The notes under the pieces: generated by a model
Told to the model about the DNA's origin: nothing
What the model saw: the letters and a program-made list of their open reading frames with translations, nothing else
Database searches by the model: none
Shown here: piece by piece, positions 1 to 13,400 of the stretch
Layout: every line of letters starts with the position of its first letter
How positions within the stretch are numbered: the first letter of the stretch is position 1
Assembly (NCBI GenBank): GCA_015680685.1
Contig: MNCI01003856.1
Location: 208,214 to 262,870 of the forward strand
Origin: Gnetum montanum
Lineage: Eukaryota > Streptophyta > Gnetopsida > Gnetales > Gnetaceae
Length of the DNA: 54,657 bases
Reading direction: 5' to 3'
Made by a program: the position numbers and the translations under genes

Positions 1-470
1 AGTAAATAACATTAAATAAATAAACAAATAAATAAATGACAAAGTGAATGCTGCAATGATGAAGTAATCTCGATCTTTATTGTCGGTCATGTTCGTGTCC
101 AAGTACGGCACACTCGAATAAAGACATCGTACAATTACATTCACCACACTGCGGGCAGACACGGGAAAAAATCTAACTCTGGAGGGATCAAACTACCAAA
201 GATTTGCTACTCTAAAACTAGCATCCCCAAACAAGGGAATGCCGCCTCTTATTTATAGACATTGCAGTGGACTGCGATATCGTGGACTGCGATATCGCGT
301 ATGCGATATCGTAGGGAAGACGTGATATCGCGTACACGATATCGTGGGGGACGCGATATCGCGGCGGATGCAATATCACGTACGCGATATCGTGGCCTAT
401 GCAAATCGCGTCTCATCAATTCCTCCACCGGATAGTCAAGTATAGTCAATCATATGGAAAGGCATCTTAT
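1..470. repeat. LTR-like repeat, copy A, with a GATATC palindrome cluster
   Basis: It shares ordered blocks with 3960-4390: an AT-rich lead, then TCTCGAT, GTGTCCAAGTAC, an ACTC-AATAAGACA-type block, CATACAA/CGTACAA, a GCAGGCA/GCGGGCAGACA block and a TATTTATA box. The region carries seven exact GATATC hexamers plus one variant between about 273 and 395. The spacing and non-coding nature fit a diverged LTR or a related repeat; no terminal TG/CA or tRNA primer site was confirmed. Confidence 0.45.
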
Positions 471-960
471 AACTACAACAAGGATGGTTGTTCTAAGGCG
501 ATGTCTAGAGATTGTTGTAGCTGTACTCGATTTAGGGGATGAGATTCTTGTTATGAAGTTATCTTGTATTCAACCTTCCATCTAGTTTCGCCAGTGCCAA
601 ACAAGGGCACCATCAATGCCTAAAGCTTCTCAACAAATGTAGGTGAAATAGCCTAGCAGATTTGTTTCTTGACCTCTTGGTTTTAGGATTAGGGAGAGCT
701 TGGAACCTCTTCCTAACAATAGTTTTTGACTTGTTGTGCATGTTGAAAGTGAAGGGTAGGCTACCACAATTTAGACTGAGGATTTGCAAGACCTTGGCAA
801 TAATTTCATGAACACAATAGAAGCCATTGTGGGTGGTGAGGCTAGAAGGTAGGATCTCTTCCAGTTTTTTCCTTCCTTATTGGATATTCCACAACCTTGT
901 TTAGTCTTAGACCCATGTTCCTTTATAGATTATTTCCTCTTCACATTGGTCGAGGCGTAG
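470..960. other. No gene seen; repeat flank
   Basis: Between the LTR-like copy A and the coiled-coil remnant. No open frame or conserved motif was recognised. It may be the leader or N-terminal part of the same decayed element. Confidence 0.4.
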
Positions 961-2170
961 CATGCACAACACCCAACATGCAACAGAAGTCCTTCAGGTG
1001 TCCATTGATCAACTTGAGACTAGCCACTAGGTAGAAGAAGAGCAAAGAATTGATCCAAGCACTATGTTACTATTCAAAAACATCATCGATACAATGGAGA
1101 TTGAACTCATTAAAGTATGGGCCAAACTAGAAACTACAAATATTGACAAAGCACTTTATCTAAGGGAGTTGTAAAGAAGCCAAGACAAGGTATGATAGTT
1201 GCATGAACAGTTAAAGCACATCACATTATTGATACCAAAATCTTCCACAATTACTTTGGAGATCCAGATTGAGCTCGTACAAGCTAAATTATTTTAGGTG
1301 TGCCAGGTTGGTAAAAAATCTATGTTCATGAAAGTTGGCTTGGAACAACAAATTAGAATATTGAAGCATTAGTTCCAAGCGTAGGAAAAGATAAGCTAAG
1401 AAAAAGAGAAACAAGTGCTCTTCCTTTCCTAGCAAGTATGAAGGTTGCAAGATGAAAGTCAGATCATGGCCTAATTTAAGAACAAGTACCTTCATATAGA
1501 GAAAGAGCACTGGAACTTATGGTAGGAGATGATAAATAAGACTATCAGAAAAATCAACGAGCTTAGGAAGATCCATCTAATTGAGCACGTAACCTAGGAC
1601 GTTCAGGTGTGTAGATTGCATAAACTTAACTTTGCTCAATGAACAAGTAATTGGGAAGAGGCACAAGGTGAAAGAGAAATTTGATACCTTGCATGCTAAA
1701 CTTTGAAAAATTGTTGCAAGTGAGACAACACTACAAGAGAAGATGGACTTGTTGGAAAATATATACATCCTCCATCATGAAACAACTATTGTAGTTCTTG
1801 AGAGGAGACTCAAGGAGGCAGAAGAGGATGTGTAGGTAGAACAAAGGCGGTACCTTTATGTGATTCAAACTTTTGTAGGTCGACCATGCATAGAGCTAGA
1901 AGAGAAAATTCATCAAGCAATGGTCAAGTTAGATGTGGCCCAACACAAGCTCTCGTAGATAAAGAGGATTTACAAGTAGTAACAGGAAAATGTTGAGCGA
2001 TGACATCAAGTACTCTTGTAAGAGTAGGGATTGATGCACAAATAGATTTAACAACTTTGAGCAAGGGTGATGGCCCTTGAGGCACAAATTTAGAGATTCC
2101 ACATGTCTACACCCAACTCTTTCTTATATCAAGTAGGCACATCAAGGGGCTTCTCTTAGCCACCATCCCC
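960..2170 (+). pseudogene. Decayed gag-like coiled-coil reading frame
   Basis: Reading through stops, two successive frames give a long heptad-like protein rich in Glu, Gln, Lys and Leu. Examples are QVSIDQLETSH, then ENIYILHHETTIVVLERRL, KEAEEDV, and EEKIHQAMVKLDVAQHKL. In roughly the first 190 codons I count about 12 stops (TAG, TAA, TGA), each explicable as a C-to-T change in CAG, CAA or CGA. At least one frameshift lies near 1620. No zinc knuckle, protease or polymerase motif follows. It could be the gag part of an LTR element or a relative of the coiled-coil part of the LINE ORF2 extension seen elsewhere in this window; I cannot tell which. Confidence 0.45.
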
Positions 2171-2329
2171 TAGCACTTCTTAATAAGATGGCTTGTATTG
2201 TATTGCAGTCATGGTTTTTATATTTGTATAGTTGTATACCTTTGCATTAATCATGTCATGTGTTTGGCCCCCATTTTGTGTCTTGGATATTAAAGGTATG
2301 GGACTACCTTTACTTAGTAGTGGAAGAAT

Positions 2330-3360
2330 GATGAGGATCCAATGGTATTTTGTAAGTTGATTGTAAGCTCTAGATTTAGGAAGTGTGCTGTGTGCCATGT
2401 GTTTATAGTTTAGCATGCTCGATTGTGATTCTTGATCTTTTGTGATACACCCTTGTCCTCTAGGTCACACTCCGAGGTTATATGCATAATTCCAAGCTCT
2501 CTACAATGATTTTGGCTTTATTTGGATATCCTAGGATCCTTTCGACATGCTTAGTTGAGCTTCAACTTATACATAGGATCAAAGTGCAAAATGCGGTTTT
2601 GTAGGGGTTGGTGGAGGGAAGAGGGTGTGGGGGGTGATGCGCTAACGCACCTCCTATTAGGCTTGGTTTGCTTGACTTTGCCTTTTGTGTGCCCAAGGTC
2701 AATTCAAGTTGTGTTGATGCCTAGGTGCTAATGAACCTCATCTGTTTCCATGTGAAAACTATAAATGCCTAGGATGAGCTCTCACTAGGAAAAAGAAAAA
2801 AGAAAAAAGAAAAAAAACACACTTCATTTCAACATTATCATTTGGGCTTTGGTATTTAGTTTTGTGTGAAGAGCTCTTCCTCCCTTTGGTAAGTTAACTT
2901 CCTTCCTTATCTCGTGTCTATTTTGCATCATGGCTTTCACAAGTGCAGGTAGACTTTGTTAGAGTGCTACTTTGCTTACATAGCCCAAAACCATTTGGCA
3001 ATGTGAAGTCTAGTGTTTGTACAGTAAATAAAGCTCATAGTTTTCCTTTATTCTACTGTTATGCCTTAAAAACACAAAACATTAAAAATAATAAAGATAT
3101 TTGTGTTTATTTAATTGTCATTTTCTTAAGTTGGGATGATTCATCCTTGTCCAAGGTCATAGCTATACGTTATGGTGTTAGGTCATCGAGGTTGTAACTA
3201 AGAGTCATTTTTATTGCATTTTGTATGTGGTGTTGCACCTATCCCCAAGAGGGATCACCACACGAGTATTGCACTTGTTCCCAAAAGGGATTATGATGCA
3301 TGTATGTTTATTATTATTTTGTTTCATATAATTCTAAAATCCATAAAAATTATAAAATAT
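2330..3360 (+). repeat. Inverted repeat, left arm
   Basis: Pairs in inverted orientation with 4850-5700. Shared landmarks include ACCATTTGG-x-AATGTGAAGTC (about 2990-3010, opposite about 5165-5190), a TATAAATGC-type box with CACATGGAAA, and CCTATCCCC-AAGAGGGATC opposite GATCCCTTTGGGGGATAGG. The arms are diverged, with many substitutions and small indels. It includes an A-rich run (about 2790-2815). Confidence 0.7.
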
Positions 3361-3719
3361 AAAGTCAACTATTTTCTCTTTATCTTTCTCAATGGCAATG
3401 TGGGTTCTATTTGTATTATATGTATTATAACCTCTTTTATATTTCTTGAATGCAATGATATACATGAGTGTTCTTGGCAATTCACTCAACATCGACTTCA
3501 AAACTTACAATTGAATGGCGAGGTACCCATATGCCCTACTATACGAATCACAAGCATTCATGCATGATTCAGTTGAATTCCATTGATGGGACTAGTTGTG
3601 CATCTAAATCGTTGTCTTGATCACAGTTTACTATCTTCCCACTTAGACTAGTGGTAGCTTTGTTACATATGGTTTAGTCCAAAGTGAGGCATATGGTAAT
3701 TAATGTTGTTCGGCCCTAA

Positions 3720-4390
3720 GCTACTCCTAATGGTAATAGAGAAATTAATTATTTAATTTAATTAACAATGGAAAGTAAAGTCTAAACTAGCCTATGGGCG
3801 ATGAGTGTCTGTTCTTAGCTTGTCGTACACGTCTTGAACCCACATATCCACTACCGGATTACCAAGCACTATGCTATCAAGTGAACCAAATAATAATGCT
3901 ATTAGGGTTATCAAGCGAATATGTGTTTATGCTCGAAATTGGTCACGCTCATTTTGCCAATTCATTAATATTCATGAAAATGTAAATATTAACTAAGTAC
4001 ATGAAAAGTAAATTGCATGGAAAATAAATCTAATCTAAGTTAAAGAGCTGCAATGAATAAGAATCAATCTCGATTTTATTACTATTCATGGAATGTGTCC
4101 AAGTACATTGCCACTCAAATAAGACACCATACAACTGACTTAGATCCACTTTGCAGGCACTCACTACTTGTTTTCTAAGATTACGAAGTAAAACTACAAG
4201 AGTTAGGCTACTCTATTGAAAAACTTGTGCCCAAACCATGTGCCCAAGCACTATATTTATAAGCTAGCACACATGCCATGATATCAGATATCTGACATCG
4301 CTTCTTGGGCCCCAATATCGGGTATTTGATATTGAAGTCAAGCAAAATATGATTCATCACACTGCAATTTGGATGATATATCCCATAGGT
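3720..4390 (+). repeat. LTR-like repeat, copy B
   Basis: Same block order as 1-470 and same orientation: CAATCTCGATTTTATTAC, GTGTCCAAGTACA, AATAAGACACCATACAA, GCAGGCACTCAC, TATATTTATAAGC and then degenerate ATATCAGATATC and CAATATCGGG elements near 4278-4340. Homology is clear from about 3960. No coding region is seen in it. Confidence 0.45.
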
Positions 4391-4849
4391 TCAAAATTAG
4401 TGGGAGCCCTATCAATACACTTTCTGAGGTCTTTGGTGGACTCCTAGCATGATCTACAATCCTGCTCATGTTTAAAACTTGCACACAACACTAAGAAACA
4501 CACTTGGTTTGAATAAAAATTAAAATCAAGAGTGTACAAGTATTTCTAGGCAATTCACAGACGACTTCCTTGGCAACAACACCAATGATAAAGGTCCTAC
4601 CAATTTTGGACCAATGGGTTTTATCATACAAGTTGTAGTGTGATCTAATCATATACTTTGAAAATGATGTTAAGTAGATTGCCAAGAATACTGTTCAAAA
4701 AATATGTTCAAAAAAATATAAAAGATGCAATAAAAATACTATGTTTATCACTATGTTCAAAAAATATAAAAGACATTATAATACATATAATACAACTAAA
4801 AACCCATGTTGCCATGGTGAGAGGTAGAAAAAATATTTATAATTTTATG

Positions 4850-5700
4850 TTTTATAGTTTTTTTATGGATTTTAAAATTATAAGGAACAAAACAATAATA
4901 AACACATGCATCACGATCCCTTTGGGGGATAGGTGCAATACCACACACAAGATGCAATAAAAATAACTCTTAGTCACAATTTCGGTGGCCCAACATCATA
5001 TTGTACAGTTATGACCTCCTTAGGTATGGATGAATTGTCATAGCGTAAGAAAATGAGAATTAAATAAATATTTTTATTATTTTTAATGTTTAATGTTTTT
5101 TAGTGTTTAAGGCATCAACAATAGAGTAAAGGAAAATCATAAATTTTGTTTATCATGCAAACACTGGACTTCACATTAACCAAATGGTTCTGAGCTACAT
5201 AAGGAATGCAGCACTCACATAGAACCTAGCTACACTTGTGAAAGTGACAACTGAAAACACAAAGACAATACAAGGAAATCAATTTAACCAAGGGAGGAAA
5301 AACTCACAAAACCAAACACCAAACGCCAAATAGAAATGCTACAATGAAGTTGTTAAGTGTAAGAGCTCATCTTGAGCATTTATAGTTTTCACATGGAAAT
5401 GGAAGAATGTCCACGCCTAGGCATCAATAGAGGCTTGTCAAGGTAACCCAAATTGACCTTGGACACACACAGGACAAAGTTAAGCAAACCACAACAATTT
5501 GAATCTTGTGTGCTAGTTGGAACCCAAGGAAGCATGCCAAAAGGACCCTAGAACATTTGAATGAAGTCGATGTTATCCTAAAGAGCTTAGAATTATGGAG
5601 TGTAACCCAAGGGGCAAAGGTGCATCTCAAAAGACAATAACCTTTACCAAACATGCTAGACTATAAACACGGCACACAAAACATTGCCTAGATTCATGAC
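4850..5700 (-). repeat. Inverted repeat, right arm
   Basis: Reverse-complement partner of 2330-3360, separated by about 1.5 kb that includes the LTR-like copy B. The match runs from the GGGGGATAGGTGCAATACCAC block near 4925 to the CATGCTAGACTATAAACAC block near 5650. The pair could be one element inserted twice in opposite orientation. Confidence 0.7.
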
Positions 5701-7258
5701 TTATAATTGACATAGAAATTGCACTTGGATGCTTCATCAATCACATATTCATTAAAGTAGAACCAAATAATTTAAATTCATAAAGAAATGATCCACAAAG
5801 TACTCACTTAGAAAGATGTGCTAACATTGTCATACATGAAATAACGAATTCAAACTTAATGGGTATGAATGCTATAATTCATGTATTACTATTCTGAGTG
5901 AGAATTACAAAAAAAGTTAAAAAACATAATACTGACTCTGCTATGTCATCTAAGTGTAAGAATGTTGACACTGACCCACCTTGCCATGTTGAGGAATGTG
6001 GCTATCTATTTTACACTTTCATAATTAATACATGGGCCCATAAAGAATTGGAGTTTTACAATGATTTGGAAACAATGTTTAGCAACCCAGATAACTCTGC
6101 AGTAACATGCAGTTATAGGGTATCTATAAATTATCATTCTTGAAAGCCCAGTTAATCCACTATCATTTAGAGCTTTATAGCTTTAATTATGATTCATGAT
6201 TCATGTATCCATCCAACAATCCAATAATTAATGTGTGGAACTATGCAAAACAGGAAGAGAGTGATGATTTTGTAGAAGTGTTTGGCAACATCAGATGGCC
6301 TTAAAGCAGCATGGTGTCACAGATTTGCAGGAAGGTTAACTCTCTGACTTATTAGACACTATTAGAGTCCTCCGCCTGAACTATAAGAGGGGTTGTGCTT
6401 ACCTTCAAGTCAACAAGCTAGTACATCAGGTATTAGACTAGGATGTTATCTCAGCAAATTATTCTTTTGCTTCCATGACTGGAGGTCTGAGTGTTGAGTT
6501 GCATTTTGTTTCATCATGTAGATTTGAGTTCTGCCCTGTTGCTTCAATAAATGGAGGTATGTGTGCTCTATTGAAGTTTTGCATTTTGTTTGCCGCTACA
6601 CTTTGTAAATTTTCCCGTGATTTTTGAATCCAGCAAGTCATAGTAAAATCTCCGCTAAATAATAAAAAATAATTAAACAGGAGAGGAAATTTCAAGAACC
6701 ATAATAATGCTTTGCAATGATAAATTTTGAAAAGGACATTATCAGTAAATCATACAAGTAAATTATTTTTTGACAACTGTATTACTGAAGAGATCTATAG
6801 TAATATGGATGATATACGTTAAATATTTTGTTGTTTCAAGATTAACAAATAAAAAGTGTCGGTATTTATGTGCGTGTCAGGAACTATGAAAATGTTACTC
6901 CTATAATATGTTGCAAATGTTCACAGATAATATATCTGTAAATTGAAGATTATAGTCTACAATTCTCGCACAGCCGCATATGATAGGGGTTTTTTGGCCT
7001 CCTAAAACCAGAGGCACTTAACAAATGCCACAACTACAAAAGATCTATCGGAATGAAATCTACAATTCTCCTAGTAAATAAAAAGCTGACTTCACTTAAT
7101 TAAAACAGGGAGCACAAAGTGATGGCAATAAGACACTACATGAAGACAAATAAATATTAAATAGATTTCCAATTACATGAAGCCTGTACATATAAGCTTA
7201 TTTCTCCCCCGCATTTCGCCTTGTACAATTAGCATGAGAAAAAAGATATGCTTGCAAT
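5700..7258. other. No gene recognised; CSTF77 downstream flank
   Basis: AT-rich sequence without a credible coding region. The part next to 7258 is presumed CSTF77 3' UTR on the minus strand. Short open frames here (for example 5898-6143) show no family resemblance. Confidence 0.5.
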
Positions 7259-7422
7259 CTACTCCGTGCTACCAGAAAGCTCCCCAACAAGTGTTCCACC
7301 ATTACCCCCAGAAGTAGACATTGTTTGGCTGGTAGTCAAGCCTCGAGCTCTCTGCATTTGACGCATTCTAAATACATCTTTGTGTAGTCTATTTACTGGT
7401 GCAGTTTCATCGTCATCTTGTC
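7259..7422 (-). CDS. CSTF77: CSTF77 last coding exon with stop
   Basis: Acceptor TTTTGCAG before 7422. It completes a split Arg and encodes [20 protein letters not shown], then [18 protein letters not shown] and a final GELSGSTE followed by TAG at 7261-7259. The acidic run, FRxRQMxxARG and the GELSGST ending match the plant CSTF77 C-terminus. Below 7259 is presumed 3' UTR; I saw no canonical AATAAA on the minus strand within about 240 nt. Confidence 0.93.
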
Positions 7423-10400
7423 CTGCAAAAATGTTTCCAAATAAAAAGTTTACTAGGCCTTACAATGTCATTAAGTTTGAATAAAGTGAACCCTTAAAAA
7501 GAACAGATCTGTTCAAGATAAAATTTATGTATAGCTCACTCTCAGGATCCCTTCTTTTGCTTGGTATGCCTGATCTAGATGGCCTCGAAGATGAGCCATT
7601 TGTGATTAATCTTCCCTTGTTTAAGTGGTCTCCTGGGATATTAGAAACACCACCCGCAGAGAACTGTTGAGGAACATGAACTATGCTGTCACTGATATCA
7701 TTCTTCCGCAGTGTGGACAACACCATATCTATGTCCGGACAAGGTCCTAATTTTTCAAAATTTAACAATATTGTTAACACAATGTAACAGTATAAATCCA
7801 GCGGTACACGTTACTAACATGTAGAATTCTAACATCAGACACAGTTTTTGAAAAAAAGTTACATCCAGCAAGTTATATAAATATTTTTACACTATGCAGT
7901 TAAAAACAACTAAATTTAGCACATGGACAGATAAAAACTAGCTGCAACAGTTGTTGGCCCCGTTTAAAATTCAAAGCAAATAAAATCTATGTACTGCAAT
8001 AACGTAAATTATAACACATACAAAAAGTAAAAACCAAGTGCAATATACCAGTATCAAATACATTCATTTATTTGACAATAAAAGAAAGCAATGACAAATA
8101 TACTAAGTGTCATTAATCTAAAAATGAATCAAAGCAAAAAGAGAGAATTCATTTCTAACCGTTAAGAGCTGGTAGTTGAACTATAAGAGATGCCAATGAT
8201 GGTGATACCCATCTTAAGATGTCACTTGAGGCCTTGGATCCTTGAGTTGACACTGAAGGCTGTGATATTGAACTGGACCCTAACATCATCCCTGCAATCA
8301 CCATGCACGAAAAGCATCATGCCCATTCATCAGTTAAAAATTAACTGATAGTCATCTTAGTAATTAGTTAAATACAACCAACCTAGAGTAAGGTAACAGT
8401 AAAACAATAAGAAGAAATATGAGATTCATGTATTTCAAAATTTCCTTTTATTTTCAAAAAGATAGATTTGAAATACATCCCATAATTGTTAAACATCCAT
8501 CAGGAAACCTAATTAAGGATTCAAATTAAATATATGTCCAGTCTAGCAAGTTTTAATTGCAAAACATTTTAATAAAATAGAATAATAACTTGTAACATAA
8601 TCTGTAATGAACCACTTCTCCTTGAGTTTTTGCGTTAACAATTGTAATAATCTTTCTGTGTGTTTGTGTGCATATTTTGTTGACAAGTTGTGTGTGTGCT
8701 TTGTTTGGACTGTGGTGGAAATGGCTAATTGGAATAGTAATAAATTTGTTGACCAGATTTTTATATGTATTATGATTAAATGTTTAAATACTTTATGCAT
8801 AAGAAATATGATTTAAAATACATGCTGGAAATGTTTTAAAATAATAATAATAAATAATACATGGGAAAACAAAATATATTCTGTTCTATTTCAACAGAGA
8901 TGCTGAGAAACAAAAGAAAAACAGAGGACAATACTCTAAGGTGTCCTTCAAGAGCTAAAACAGGTATGTTGAGATGCAAAAGAATGCTCATATTAAGAAA
9001 CTTGACCTATGAATCAAGTTGGAGGAACCTCACCCATGAATTAGGGATATTGTGTGTCGTGGCTTTATATTTTATTTATTTATTTTTATTTAAATGTAAT
9101 GCATTGCTCCTTTTAGTTTAAAATAGTAGAGTATAAGTACCCTCTCCATGGCTGTAAAAAGGTCACATGATGACCTTTCAAGGCTCATAAGACAATGGAA
9201 AAATTCACATCGTTGATGACCTGAAAAAAAAGGTGCTTTATTTGATTATGTATTATGAACTGCTCTTTATCATGACTCTATTTTGAAAACTTTTTCCTTG
9301 CATCTTATGAAAATTCTGAATGATAAAGAGATAAATATTATGCTAGAATGTTTTGTAATTATCAAGAGGAATTGAACTTGAGTTCTAGCAAAATCTGAAT
9401 TCTGAAATATCAAAGATTGTTGATTTAGGAATTGAACCTACAACCTGGGAGTATAGATATTTTATTGATTTTTTTATAGTGATCATGAAGAGAATTGAAC
9501 TCATTACTCATTGTTAAGAGAGAGAGAGAGAGAGAGAGAGAACTTTAACATGAAAGAAAAGAAAACAAACAGTTCCCAAGAAGTCAGTTACAAGAAACCA
9601 TCCATTATCCCTTATTCCACTTACAAATATGGAGAAGAGGAGCGGTAAAAAAACACACAAGGCAAAAGTAGCTGAGCAAAACAAGAAAAAAGGGATATAC
9701 CAATAGCGATTGTGGCTAGGAAGGGAGAATAGATTGTGGCTGCTACAGGAGATAGCAAGGAGAAAGAAAACAAGTGCTGCATAGCAATCCAATGTTTTGA
9801 TAATTCCTCCTAGTAAGCAAGATATCTAAGCAAGGAGGTAAAATGATCCATCTTTGTTATGTTTGATAATGGCTAGCAAGGGCTGATTTTCTCAAACTTC
9901 TCTCTTCTTGCTTGCCTAACCACCTTCACAATGCTTGTATGAAATTATCAAGATTGTTGAAACATTTATTACTTTTTTCGGATCTCTCCACCCGTCCTCT
10001 GCACTCTCACACCTAAATGACTTGGATGAGAGTTGTTTTTGTAACAATTCAGAAACACCCATAATGATTTGGGGCATTTTTGATAAAAAAATTGCCAATA
10101 GGGGCCAAGGATCCCTGATACGAGGATTGGTATTGCTAGCAAAAAGTGGGAGTATCCTTGGGCCCATGAATAATTGTGAATATTTTAAAATTGTTGAATT
10201 CTTGGGTTTTGGTTGGAATTTGGTTGATGAACCCTCCCCCTTTGAATGCACAAATCTTGCATCTGAATCTTGAATTACACTTTTATCCCTATACCTTCTC
10301 AAGTCTAATTTTGATATCGTTCTATAAGTTGATGGAGTGGGGGAAAACCTAGGATGTTAATTTATGGTTGTGATCTATCCATTCTCTGTTGTTGAACATA

Positions 10401-13400
10401 TGAATTTCCTGATTAAATGATTAATGGTAAAATGGTTACAAAAGTTAAATTCAAATGATTTTGTTTTGTGTGTTGCCAGAAATTATAAAATATTTATTAT
10501 GTGATTGAACAAATATGAGATTATTAATTTATCTACTTTTTTGGTCATTTCTTTGGTTTACAAATGTGTAAATGATCTTGATTAGATATTTCTTTTTAGG
10601 TTGAATAATAAAAAGTTTGATTTTTTTTAATTTGATGAATCTTGCACAGATATTTTACCATGGCTATTTATTTATAAAATTATCTCTTATTCTTAAAATT
10701 AATATTGATTGACCTATTTTAGAGCTAGATCTAGGCATTGTTGATTTCGTTTTAATTTTATAAGTTAATGTTAGTTTGATTGTTGTAGAAAGAAAGCCAC
10801 CTAGGCAGTTTCTCCTTTCAACTAGCTTTCTTTTTTGGGGGGCTTCGGGTGCTAGCTCTTGCTCCCTATGAATGGGTATTACATAATCAGCCCAGCCTTC
10901 TCTCGAAAAAATCAAATAGACTAATAACTCTTATGGTACCAATCTATACCTAACTTCAATATGTTGCCTTCAAGCCCACCAATAATAGAGGCTCAGCCCA
11001 TCAAGTATCATACCATATGTCACTCTTTCCAACCTACTGCCAACAACCAACTCTAACCAATAGGCTTTATGTCCCCCTTAGAAAAGTTGACAATTACTTC
11101 CCTACCAAATTTTCTTAATCATGTATACTAGAAATGTAAACCAAATTTAATAATACACGACATTCCTGTTAGGGCCCATCAACAATAACAAATTCTACAA
11201 TTGGAAATAAAAATAAGCACAATGGATTTGCACAATGGATATAAAATCAACCATATATCCAAAGCCATAATGAAGGGTGAAAATTGAAAGGAAGTCCTGA
11301 GCCTCTACCAAACTGAGGCAAATGCTTAGGCAATTAATTCCATTATCCTTCATATCAATTTATACACGTGGTTTCTTATAGGCTAACCCAAGGTTCATTG
11401 AACCTAGACATATTTGTCAGTCGCCTAGAAACTTCTAAAAACATCTAGTGGCTATCAACAATTCATATCCAACCTACTATCAATTTAACAGGAGATAAAA
11501 GTACATCAAATTTTGAGCAAAGAGCTCACAAAGCATCAAAAAGCCCAAGGGCAGAAATCTACCCTGAACCAGCAATAAATATAGAAAGACATAGGCAAAC
11601 CAAAAACAGCCAGGCTAGAGTGTCCACAGAGTCACCAGACATGCCCTTAAAACATATAAACCACTAACTGACACCATGGACAAAACAACAAAATATACAA
11701 TGGATCATGTGGGAACAGGTAAAAAAGGAACAAATGCAGAACTCTTTTAATTCTATGTGGAGGGTGCCCAGCCATGTCCTATCTTCAAATTGAATGAAGA
11801 AGCACTGTGCTTCATTCAGGATCTTTAGCTCCTCCACACATTGTAGCTATTCCTCCAAAGGTACCTGGCTTCCCTTATCTAGATGCACCTGTTGTGATCT
11901 CTTCTGCACAAAGGCATTTATGTCCTAACTTGGTGCCCAAAAATGCACACCCAATATGAGGTGAGGACACCTCCTAGACCTAAATTGGGTCTTGCTTAAA
12001 TTGTTCATGCAGTCATCTTGAGCCTGCGTGGTCTAGGGCCTCCTCTTAGCCAGATCAAATCTTTCTTAAAGATCTAGCCATTGTGAAAATGTTAACCAGC
12101 TACCCAAATATTTTTTTCCAAATATAGGCAACTACAAGACAATCAGGTATAACTTGCAACACTTATCCCACAAGTCACATGCTCAATTCCAGAATGTTAT
12201 ATAGGGTATAAAGAAATTATACTATTAAAAAATAGCTAAAACCAAATTGCAATTTCTACAAGATTGTAATAAAACATATCAGCTTTAGTTGCATAAATAG
12301 TTAATTTTTTGAATTTTCTTGCCATAAGAAAAATAGTACTTGAACACCAATAATGAGAACTTGAAATTCCCAATGTTTAGCTTTCTATCTATTTAAAATA
12401 TGCACAATTATCCACATTTGCAATCTTAAAAAAATTTGCAAGTTTACCATAACCCACATTTGCATCCCATGATTTCACACAATAATCTTGCATTAAATAC
12501 ACACATTTTAAGGACCATCATTATTGCCAATTTCATTCGATGATACATAGCTCTTTTAAAAATCCCTGTCATTGGTTTCGAGGTTTTGTTTTTAAAACCC
12601 TCATTCCCATTACATCTTCATTTATAATTCTCCCTGCTAGCTTTCCTAAAAGCCTTAATGTTTAAATAATGGGGCTTTCTAAGTCAAAATTTGTCACATT
12701 TTTGTAGGTAACAAAGTTTGTCCACTTTAATAGATGGATTTTTTTAATTCTTTAAGATTCTGATAAACAAGATCATCATATAATTATCATTCCCTCATCA
12801 AACTGGGACAACCTATTAGAGTGATGTTGGTAGATAGCAAAGCCAAATCCATTATTTTTCCTTTGTTTTATTATGTAATCTTATGCTAACGTTGGGTTAA
12901 AGCTATATGTGACATTGGAATGTTATAAAGTTATATTTTTTAATGGGTAAAATGTAAGATTATATTATAGAAAGTTGCTTTATGCGGTGTCTAAGTTAAG
13001 AAAGTGGCATACACTTCTAGGATTTAACCCCTAATGAAGAGTTATATAAGAGTAGCTGTGTAGAGTTTCAGCTCTATGAAAAAACCTAGCTCCAGCATAA
13101 CCACACTTATAATAGGACCATGCTATCATAAGCTTTTCCCAAGGCTCAATATGTTCTTCAGGCTTTTTAGAAAAAGAACATTATGGATCTTGAGCCAAAA
13201 GAATAGTTCCTGCTTTCTACGAGGCAAAATCCAATAACAGAGGCATTTTTTGAAATCTTAATTTTTATATCAAATGCTTGTTTTCAGAAACTGCTACGGT
13301 TTTACCTAAAGATGCTTTGAAGCTTGAATGACTGGTTGAAAGGACTGAAAAAAAAAAAAACTGTGATTCTCATTAATATGCCAATGGCAGTGCTTTTTTG

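Noticed and set aside
264-400. CRISPR-like array at the GATATC cluster
   Set aside because: Units are short palindromes with irregular spacing and no conserved long repeat, and the DNA is plant nuclear.
3214-3567. 117-codon plus-strand frame as a gene
   Set aside because: It lies in the inverted-repeat arm, has biased composition and has no counterpart open in the other arm.
10780-10920. Possible LINE or retrotransposon 3' end ([13 protein letters not shown] on the plus strand)
   Set aside because: Only about 40 codons with a stop, no poly(A) signal and no match to the LINE tails in this window.
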